Assembly (NCBI RefSeq): GCF_021325795.1
Contig: NZ_JAHPZX010000002.1
Coordinates: forward strand, 1,116,001 to 1,180,000
Source: Bordetella sp. LUAb4
GTDB taxonomy: Bacteria; Pseudomonadota; Gammaproteobacteria; Burkholderiales; Burkholderiaceae_B
Length of the DNA: 64,000 nt
Direction: 5' to 3'
A program made the position numbers and the translations under genes. Below the pieces are notes generated by a model, which was not told the origin of the DNA, made no database searches, and saw nothing but the letters and a program-made list of their open reading frames with translations. Positions 58,102 to 64,000 of the stretch are shown piece by piece; within the stretch, counting starts at the first letter, position 1, and each line of letters starts with the position of its first letter.

Positions 58102-61100
58102 TTACATGCCCCAGTAATCGCGTGAGTTTCCGTTTTGGTACGTCTGTTGACGATACCAATGTTCCATCGATAAGAGTTCCGCGGTAGCTGCATCGCCAGC
58201 GAAAATTGTCGGCTCAATCCCGCTGATGGGTAACGGTGCAGGCGAATGGGAAATTTGCAGGTTAGATGGTTGCACCTGCTCGCTTCGGATGTGGGGGGAG
58301 GCCCAGGGAGCGAGCGGAAGCGGCGCGGCCATGTTTCCTCCCTGAGGTGTGGAGGGGGGAGAGAAACGTTCCGTGAAGCCCTGCTGAGCAGCCGTGGGAA
58401 ACGCTGACACGGGCCACATAAGAGGCCCCGGCGGGAGCATAGGCGTTAGTGGAGCGGAAAATTCTTCCGACAATGCTTGTTGAGGCATTGGAAAAGCCAT
58501 CGGGGGCCGCATAAGCGGACCTTGCGGAAGCTGAGGCGTGGGTGGGGCAGAAAATTCTTCCGACAATGCGTGCCGGGGCATTGGAAATGCCGACGGGGGC
58601 TGCATCAGCGGCCCTTGCGGGAGCATAGGCGTGGGTGGGGCAGAAAATCTTTCCGTGAATGCCTGCTGAGGCATGATGTTGGATCTACTGATTTTGCTTG
58701 GTGGATTATTGCCAGCAGGGTCTGCATTTCGCTTGCGTGGGCGAGCGCGTTTGTTCAACGATTCCTGTGCAGCGTTGGCCGAAGCGGAAGGCCCAGGCAG
58801 ATCAGCAGTCACCTTTGCCAATTTCTCAGGATCCAGAAGGAGTTCGTACAGAACATCTTGACCTGAAAAATGGTCCTTTCCTTCCAATACGCTCTCCAAC
58901 TCGGCCTTGACTTTATCTTTTGTAGACTCCCATAGCCTTCTGGTGGGGTTGTTGCTGCTATGCCCCCTTTCCAGGCGCATAAGATCGACTCCTCGAATAG
59001 CCACTAAATCCACGGTGGCCTCCCTCGCTAACCGAGCTGCGTCGTCAAAATTCTCGAAACCATACGCTGCAATGTTTTCAAAGGTATTTTCTGTTTTATC
59101 CGTTGAACGATCCACTAGCGGTAACACGACATACTTGTACATTTCGTAGGATACGCGCCGTTCTTTACCAGCGGCAATCACTGTTGGCAGCGAGAAGGAC
59201 ACAGCAGCGGAGGAAAAGGCGTAATCACCTCCCGATTCATAGCCGGAAACTCGCGTTTCGGTTAGACCCAATACATTCTTCCGAGTCGTGAGCGTAGGAT
59301 GCAGGCTTCTCCCGACCTTATAGACGGACTCGCCCTTCTCAAACTGAGGGTCCCAAGGATGCCAAAGTGGAGGTTCGGAACCCGGGTGGCCAATATCAAG
59401 GGTTACCCCTTCAAAGCCGTCCCAGTTCGTTTTTTTGAGCACCCCATTTTTTTCAAACATAAGGCCAAATTCCAATGACCGGCCTTTTTTCTTGACCGCA
59501 GTTCTCGGAATTCTAGGCTGCGTTGGCTGATTCACCGATGCTTGCCCCTGCGTAGGATCGGCACAGCCGGACATCAACCCGTTGCGGTCCTGCAAGGTGA
59601 CAGGATTATTCCTCACCATGCAGTAAAGATTCTGCCCGTCAACGGTTCCTGCTGGATCTGGATTGATCCATCGTCCTATCCAGGGCTGGTAATAGCGCAG
59701 GCCGTAGTAATAGAGACCGGTGGCGTCACGTTCCTTGCCCGAGTAGCGGATGTATTTGTATTTGACCTCGCTGTTCGAGCGCGAGGCCAGCACTGCCGTG
59801 CCGCCGTACGGGTAGTACTCCTCCTGGGTGATCACGTTGCCGTCCTTGTCGGTTTCGATCTGGCAGGAGTTCTGACGGTCGCTGTATTGATAGCGCAATT
59901 GCAGGTTGGGAATGTCGCTGGGCTTGCCCGCGCCACCGGCCCAGTTCAATACCCGTGCGCCGTCGTCCAGCACAATGACTTCGAGGTTTTCTCCTGAGGC
60001 AGTGTTGCCGCGCAGTTCCAGCCCCGGCAGATAACGGGTGTCGAGAATATTCCAGTTGCCGTTAGCTTGGTTGCTGGCCATGCTGCTGGCGTACTTCCGC
60101 ACGCGTTGGCCGCTGCCGTCGTAGGCATACTGCTCGCGATCGGAGTTGGACCAATCGCCGGTCGCAGCGCTGGGCGTAGGAGGACGATAAGTCGTGACCA
60201 CACAGTAAAGCTGATGTAACGCGGTCCAATACATCGGCTGGTTGCGGTTGGCGTCCAGGTAGATGCTCTGGCCGGCAAGGTCGAAGTACGTATCGATGTT
60301 GGCCTGCGTTGCTCCCGGGTTGTTGGCCGTGCACACGGCGCGATTACTGGCGCTACCCACGACGAGCTGACGTGTGGGCGGGGTGGCGCCGCTCCAGTTG
60401 GAACTGCGGATCGCCGTGAGATTGCCGCCGGTATCGTAGGTATAGGCGCGGGTATAAGCCTGGTAGTCGCTTGTGGTCGCAGGGTTGAATTGCGCGCCAG
60501 GCCAGTCGGTGCCCTTGGGGGTGTTGTTGACATAATTCTCGCGGCCACTGGCGCTGGCGAGCTGGTACAACGCGTCGTAGGTATAGACGCGATCCGGTGT
60601 GACCGCGCGATTGCGGAAGAAGGTGACTTGCGCCCCGGCGCTGTTATCGGACAGCGAGATCACGTTACCCACGCCATCGTAGGCATAGGTCAGAGCTTGG
60701 AGCGGTGTGGTGCTGGCGCCCGCAGCGGCGCTGCGCGAAGCGATCATGGAGATCAGGCGCTGCGTCGTTTGCGGCTCATAGGCAAATGCGACCTGGATAT
60801 TGTTGGCATCACTGCGGATGTCGATCGCGCCAGGGGCGTTATAGGTGATGCCCGCGCATACCGACGTGAGGGTGCCGCCGTTCGGCGTGAACGCGGAGGA
60901 GTACTTGCGCCCGGCACCATCGTACGCAGTTTGTTGCTGATGGCCTTTGGCGTCGACTTGAGTCAGTACTTGAGCCAAAGCGTTGTAGGTCCACCGGATG
61001 GCATACAGATTGGTCGGATCCGTGTCCGACTCCAGCCACTGCTTGTTCAAGCCATACAGTGCCTTTAGCGTCCCAGACTTCCAGCGCGGGATGGAATCGC

Positions 61101-61743
61101 AGGGGACGCTCAGAAAGCGCCGATCCTGCCGCAAGGCTATGCCCTGTACGGCATAGCCCTGTGCGCTCATGTCGATCAAACCCGCAGTATCGAAATGCTG
61201 AAGCGCTTTCCCGCGCTGGTTGGCGTTGCGCGAGTCGGTAGCATCCGTCGCGGCATACGTGGCGCCGGCCGGTCCGCTGTAATCACCATAGGACCAGATA
61301 TCCGTCGGGCTGCCCGCCGATCCACCGTCAGAGACGTCCGCCGTGTAGCAGGCGCGTTGTACCGGACGGCCCAGCGCGTCGTAAGACAACAGAACGGTAA
61401 TCTGCTTATCCGACTGCAGATTGGCATCGCGACCTTCGCTGTATTGCCAAATAGGCTGCCCGGCGATATCAGCGCAGGCCTTAGACGTGCCCGCGTCCAC
61501 GCTAACGGTCTTCAACACCTGTCCGGACAAAGCCGCCGTGTATTGGAAATTCAGCGTCGCGCCGCCGAAAAATCGGGGATCCTGGGATGCGGCCGGCTGG
61601 CCCAGAACGTTATGAGTCTGCGCATCGACATACTGCGCCGCGATGGTTCCAGCAGCGTTCCGGTTATAGCGCAGCGTGCGCACATCCAACCCGCGGTTAT
61701 CACGAACAGTGAGCGTCGGAGTAGCAGCGCAAAGGTTTGCCAT
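58102..61743 (-). CDS. Rhs/TccC-type toxin-complex C protein with variable C-terminus
   Basis: A 1213-residue protein of the TccC (Tc toxin C subunit) type. It begins near ATPTLTVRDNRGLDVRTLRYNR, the TccC signature, followed by YD-repeats across ~30-640. The Rhs-associated core near 640-720 reads YYPYGGTAV, RYSGKERDATGLYYYGLRYY and WINPDPAG.VDGQNLY. After NNPVTLQDRNG (~720) comes a ~490-residue C-terminal region: an unassigned domain (~730-990) and then a Pro/Met/Phe-rich repeat tail. In characterised TccC proteins the C-terminal part is the toxic enzyme released after autoproteolysis in the Rhs shell. No TcA or TcB genes are present. Start ATG 61743 after GGGAATCC. Confidence 0.92.
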   Translation of the reverse strand: MANLCAATPTLTVRDNRGLDVRTLRYNRNAAGTIAAQYVDAQTHNVLGQPAASQDPRFFGGATLNFQYTAALSGQVLKTVSVDAGTSKACADIAGQPIWQYSEGRDANLQSDKQITVLLSYDALGRPVQRACYTADVSDGGSAGSPTDIWSYGDYSGPAGATYAATDATDSRNANQRGKALQHFDTAGLIDMSAQGYAVQGIALRQDRRFLSVPCDSIPRWKSGTLKALYGLNKQWLESDTDPTNLYAIRWTYNALAQVLTQVDAKGHQQQTAYDGAGRKYSSAFTPNGGTLTSVCAGITYNAPGAIDIRSDANNIQVAFAYEPQTTQRLISMIASRSAAAGASTTPLQALTYAYDGVGNVISLSDNSAGAQVTFFRNRAVTPDRVYTYDALYQLASASGRENYVNNTPKGTDWPGAQFNPATTSDYQAYTRAYTYDTGGNLTAIRSSNWSGATPPTRQLVVGSASNRAVCTANNPGATQANIDTYFDLAGQSIYLDANRNQPMYWTALHQLYCVVTTYRPPTPSAATGDWSNSDREQYAYDGSGQRVRKYASSMASNQANGNWNILDTRYLPGLELRGNTASGENLEVIVLDDGARVLNWAGGAGKPSDIPNLQLRYQYSDRQNSCQIETDKDGNVITQEEYYPYGGTAVLASRSNSEVKYKYIRYSGKERDATGLYYYGLRYYQPWIGRWINPDPAGTVDGQNLYCMVRNNPVTLQDRNGLMSGCADPTQGQASVNQPTQPRIPRTAVKKKGRSLEFGLMFEKNGVLKKTNWDGFEGVTLDIGHPGSEPPLWHPWDPQFEKGESVYKVGRSLHPTLTTRKNVLGLTETRVSGYESGGDYAFSSAAVSFSLPTVIAAGKERRVSYEMYKYVVLPLVDRSTDKTENTFENIAAYGFENFDDAARLAREATVDLVAIRGVDLMRLERGHSSNNPTRRLWESTKDKVKAELESVLEGKDHFSGQDVLYELLLDPEKLAKVTADLPGPSASANAAQESLNKRARPRKRNADPAGNNPPSKISRSNIMPQQAFTERFSAPPTPMLPQGPLMQPPSAFPMPRHALSEEFSAPPTPQLPQGPLMRPPMAFPMPQQALSEEFSAPLTPMLPPGPLMWPVSAFPTAAQQGFTERFSPPSTPQGGNMAAPLPLAPWASPHIRSEQVQPSNLQISHSPAPLPISGIEPTIFAGDAATAELLSMEHWYRQQTYQNGNSRDYWGM
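58345..58676 (-). repeat. 31-residue tandem repeats in the Rhs tail
   Basis: The motif FSAPPTPxLPQGPLMxPP recurs with a 93-base period; equivalent points are at 58454, 58547 and 58640, with a less exact fourth copy one codon out of register near 58361. Each unit ends AFPMPxxAL. Confidence 0.85.
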
Positions 61744-62102
61744 CGTGCGGATTCCCGGAAGCGGCTTAGTGGAGCGTCCTGTATAACGCACCCACGGCGA
61801 TCCCGCATTTGCGAAACCTCACATTCATTTTGAAATCCGGCATCCGATTTTGGCTTTCCGCATCCAGTGCCGGATTTACACAGAGCTATCCGCAACGATG
61901 GAAAATGCGGCGGATGCGCCCGATGGCGACGCGGATCTAGGCAAGACCCGCGCCGACGCCATGCTCACGCTGAAGGTCGAACAGTCCTGCGCCGAGGCCT
62001 TGTCCGAACTGGTGGCGATACTGCCCCATCGAGCCATCCAGGCGACCCCCCCAGCCTGAGCCTGGAAGGCCACGGGCAACTATCCCGCGGCTGTAGGCCC
62101 GG
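61744..62102. other. Rhs upstream region with inverted repeat and sirtuin 3' fragment
   Basis: Holds AAATCCGGCA (61833-61842)/TGCCGGATTT (61868-61877), a perfect 10-bp inverted repeat with a 25-base loop, in the Rhs 5' flank, and then the sirtuin-derived fragment at 61911. The presumed Rhs promoter must lie here on the minus strand. Confidence 0.5.
61911..62059 (+). pseudogene. Internally deleted duplicate of the sirtuin 3' end
   Basis: Bases 61911-61938 are identical to 57315-57342 of the sirtuin gene, and 61939 onward match 57583 onward (first 30 bases identical, then diverging), so 240 bases are missing in frame. The joint falls at a shared ATCT. Encodes PDGDADLGKTRADAMLTLKVEQSC and a divergent tail to 62059. 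It has no sirtuin catalytic core and no independent start with support. Confidence 0.85.
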
Positions 62103-62501
62103 TCAGCAAACCACGGCGGACCCTTCCCTCACCCATTCCTCCAGCACGGCTTCGAAAGTCATGCAGACGGGGTTGCGGCCCGATACGAAGCGGCCGGCGT
62201 GCACGGCGCCCGCGGGATCGACGACGGTGCCGCTCAAGCGTGCCACGGCCGCCCCCGCGTCATCCAGCGCCACTTCACCGCACAAGGTCAGCACCTCCAC
62301 CGCCGGGCCGGGCAGCTCCTGCAAGGCGGCGCCCGCGCCTTCCAGGCTGGCTTGCGTCAGGCTGCCCAGGCTGCCGCGCACCATTGCGCGCGCGAACCCA
62401 TGCGCCAGGCACAGCTTCTCGATACTTTGCACCAAGTCTTCATTCGGCCGCAGGCGCGCGTAGACGATGCGCCCGGTATGGCCATGCTCAATGGTCGGCA
62501 T
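62103..62501 (-). CDS. PPC/DUF296-domain protein (first of pair)
   Basis: A 132-residue protein of the PPC (plant and prokaryote conserved; DUF296) fold. ARLRPNEDLVQSIEKLCLAHGFARAMVRGSLGSLTQASLE gives the fold's early part; AVHAGRFVSGRNPVCMTFEAVLEEW the later. The His cluster of classical PPC domains is partly lost. The start at 62501 follows AAGGAAGACATCC and overlaps the upstream PPC gene by 14 bases. Probably co-transcribed with it and the CoA synthetase. Confidence 0.88.
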   Translation of the reverse strand: MPTIEHGHTGRIVYARLRPNEDLVQSIEKLCLAHGFARAMVRGSLGSLTQASLEGAGAALQELPGPAVEVLTLCGEVALDDAGAAVARLSGTVVDPAGAVHAGRFVSGRNPVCMTFEAVLEEWVREGSAVVC

Positions 62502-63066
62502 GGATGTCTTCCTTCGGTTCCGGTTGGAACACCGCGAGTTGGATGTGAGGGTCGTAGCGGCGGGTAAGCCGCGTGACACTCAGGTCGTGAACGTAGGCGA
62601 CACAGCCGCCCGAACCGATCACGCATTGTTCGGTCAGCAGATGGCCACCGATCAGGCGGCCCTCCGCATCGACCAGCAAACCATGGCAATGCAGGAGCGG
62701 CGTACCCCGCTCGTCCTCGCCCAGCGTCGCGCCGGCGCCGATCATGCGCAGATCCTTGCCCAGTACGATGGGCGAGGTGTACGCGATGACCTGCTCGATA
62801 TCGGGCAAGGGTCGCGCCAGGCAATAGGCGCCGCGGGTAAGGTGCCCGTCCAGCAAATTGATGGCGCATGCCGCCACGCCCCGCGCGCGCAGCGGCTCCA
62901 CCAACGCGTCGTACAAGGTACGGCCCGCCGGCAGCACCAGGCGCAGGGCCGGCGCGCCGGGGTTCTCCACGCTGGTCCAGCGCGAAGCCGGCATCGGCCC
63001 CGGGTGGCGCAGCATACGGACCGGGGGAGGAATGACGCTGGCAAGAGAGATCGCGGCGGACGTCAT
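62488..63066 (-). CDS. PPC/DUF296-domain protein (second of pair)
   Basis: A 192-residue PPC-domain protein. N-terminal leader ~1-50, then VEPLRARGVAACAINLLDG, TPLLHCHGLLVDAEGRLIGGHLL (with the metal-site His triad HxH...H), and CVAYVHDLSVTRLTRRYDP. Start ATG 63066 overlaps the acyl-CoA synthetase stop; its stop overlaps the next PPC gene. Function unknown; often near CoA ligase or aromatic-acid genes. Confidence 0.88.
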   Translation of the reverse strand: MTSAAISLASVIPPPVRMLRHPGPMPASRWTSVENPGAPALRLVLPAGRTLYDALVEPLRARGVAACAINLLDGHLTRGAYCLARPLPDIEQVIAYTSPIVLGKDLRMIGAGATLGEDERGTPLLHCHGLLVDAEGRLIGGHLLTEQCVIGSGGCVAYVHDLSVTRLTRRYDPHIQLAVFQPEPKEDIHADH

Positions 63067-64000
63067 GGCAGGTATCCCCGTTCCTGCAGGGCATCGCGCA
63101 CCAGCGTCTTGGTGATCTTGCCGTACCCGGAACGCGGCAAGGCATCCCAGAACAGGACACGGCGCGGCAGCTTGTAGCGCGCCAGGCAGTTCTGCAGCCA
63201 GGCCATCATGGCGGGCTCGTCGATGGCCTGCCCGGGACGCGGTACGCACACCATGATGCCCACCTCGCCCCATGTGGGGTCGGGCACGCCCACCACCGCG
63301 ACTTCCGCCACGTCGGGATGCGCCAGCACCTTCTCCTCGATCTCGCGGGGGTAGACGTTGGAGCCGCCGGAAATGTACATGTCGGATGCGCGCCCCGTGA
63401 TGTAGACAAACCCCTCGGCGTCCATATGCCCGAGATCGCCCGTGCGGAACCAGCCATTGCGAAACGCCTTGGCATTGGCCTCGGGATTGTCGTAATAGCC
63501 CGCGAAGACCGCAGGACCGCACACGCAGATCTCTCCCTGGACACCAGGCCCGAGCGGGCGGCCGTCCTCGTCCTGGATGGACACCTGCATGCCCGTGCGG
63601 GCATAGCCGCAGGTACCGATGCGGGCGGCGGCATCGTCTTCGAGCCGATGCAGGCTGGGCGGCAGCACGGTGATATTGCCCGTCACTTCACCCAGCCCGA
63701 AATACTGGACCAGCACCGGTCCCAATTTTTCCAGGGCACGTTTCTGGTCTTCGCGATACATCGGCGCGCCGGCGTAGATCACGTAGCGCAGCGAGCCATG
63801 ATCGTGCAGGTCCACGCTGGGATGCTCCACCAGCATCTTGACGATGGTAGGCACGGTGAACATATTGCTGACGCTATGCTCGCTGACCAGGCGCCAGAGC
63901 TTGTCGGCGTCGAAGCGTCCATCCGGCGGCAAGACGGTGGCCGCCGCGCGCGCCACCTGCGTCAGCAGATGGATACCCGCGCCATGCGACAGCGGCGCCA
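63063..64000 (-). CDS. AMP-dependent acyl-CoA synthetase, 5' end off window
   Basis: The visible 312 residues are the C-terminal part of an ANL-family ligase; the frame is open to base 64000 (SHGAGIHLLTQV). Motifs: YVIYAGAPMYRE, VQYFGLGEVTGN, GWFRTGDLG (A5), YITGRASDMYISGGSNVYP (A7/A8), and catalytic-lysine region SGYGKITKTLVRD. Activates a carboxylic acid to its CoA thioester; substrate unknown. The stop overlaps the following PPC gene start in ATGA fashion. Confidence 0.93.
   Translation of the reverse strand, partial: APLSHGAGIHLLTQVARAAATVLPPDGRFDADKLWRLVSEHSVSNMFTVPTIVKMLVEHPSVDLHDHGSLRYVIYAGAPMYREDQKRALEKLGPVLVQYFGLGEVTGNITVLPPSLHRLEDDAAARIGTCGYARTGMQVSIQDEDGRPLGPGVQGEICVCGPAVFAGYYDNPEANAKAFRNGWFRTGDLGHMDAEGFVYITGRASDMYISGGSNVYPREIEEKVLAHPDVAEVAVVGVPDPTWGEVGIMVCVPRPGQAIDEPAMMAWLQNCLARYKLPRRVLFWDALPRSGYGKITKTLVRDALQERGYLP

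Overview
The window is high-GC DNA packed with long genes. The gene set fits the Burkholderiales, most likely Alcaligenaceae (Bordetella/Achromobacter type): AcnA, EarP paired with an arginine-type EF-P, DUF2863, DUF2968, DUF1178, Bug-type periplasmic binding proteins, and an EpsC-type serine acetyltransferase next to a sirtuin. The genus is inferred from protein families and was not tested. I saw no rRNA, tRNA, CRISPR array, phage or intact insertion sequence.

Layout. 1-6.8 kb: the 3' part of a secreted protein, acnA with a palindromic operator-like site upstream, and a large unrecognised Ser-rich/helical protein. 6.8-13.8 kb: an orphan Bug protein, a LigB-type dioxygenase, DUF2863, the earP-efp pair (EarP rhamnosylates Arg32 of EF-P), a DUF1178 zinc-ribbon protein and a DUF2968 lipoprotein. 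13.9-27.9 kb: a complete tad (Flp pilus) locus read on the minus strand in the order flp, tadV, two TadE-like genes, cpaB, secretin, tadZ, tadA, tadB, tadC, tadD, DUF3613, tadG-like, and last a sigma-54 activator that starts at TTG. 28-34 kb: a three-repeat MHYT sensor, an AT-rich gap, a two-partner-secretion TpsB transporter without a recognisable TpsA, a repetitive Gly-rich lipoprotein and a MarR regulator.

34-45 kb: a peptide ABC importer (binding protein, two permeases, fused double ATPase; translationally coupled), a second large effector-like protein preceded by a duplicated 17-bp element, a thermonuclease and CorA. 45-57.7 kb: a small acidic protein, a UvrD/Rep helicase, a PA2169-type protein, DUF72, a GT4 glycosyltransferase, a TRAP transporter (DctP plus fused DctQM) divergent from an SDR dehydrogenase across a perfect palindrome, a DnaA-box cluster, an inositol-monophosphatase-family protein, cysE and a sirtuin. 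57.7-62.1 kb: an Rhs/TccC-type toxin gene with a hypervariable proline-rich tail. It lies between the intact sirtuin gene and a second, internally deleted copy of the sirtuin 3' end, which suggests a horizontally acquired module inserted at this gene. 62.1-64 kb: two overlapping PPC/DUF296 genes and an acyl-CoA synthetase cut by the window edge.

The most unusual items are the Rhs cassette bracketed by sirtuin 3' ends, the TpsB/Gly-rich lipoprotein/MarR group, the two orphan effector-like proteins, and a TadE-like gene that has no usable start codon in its overlap with the prepilin peptidase.
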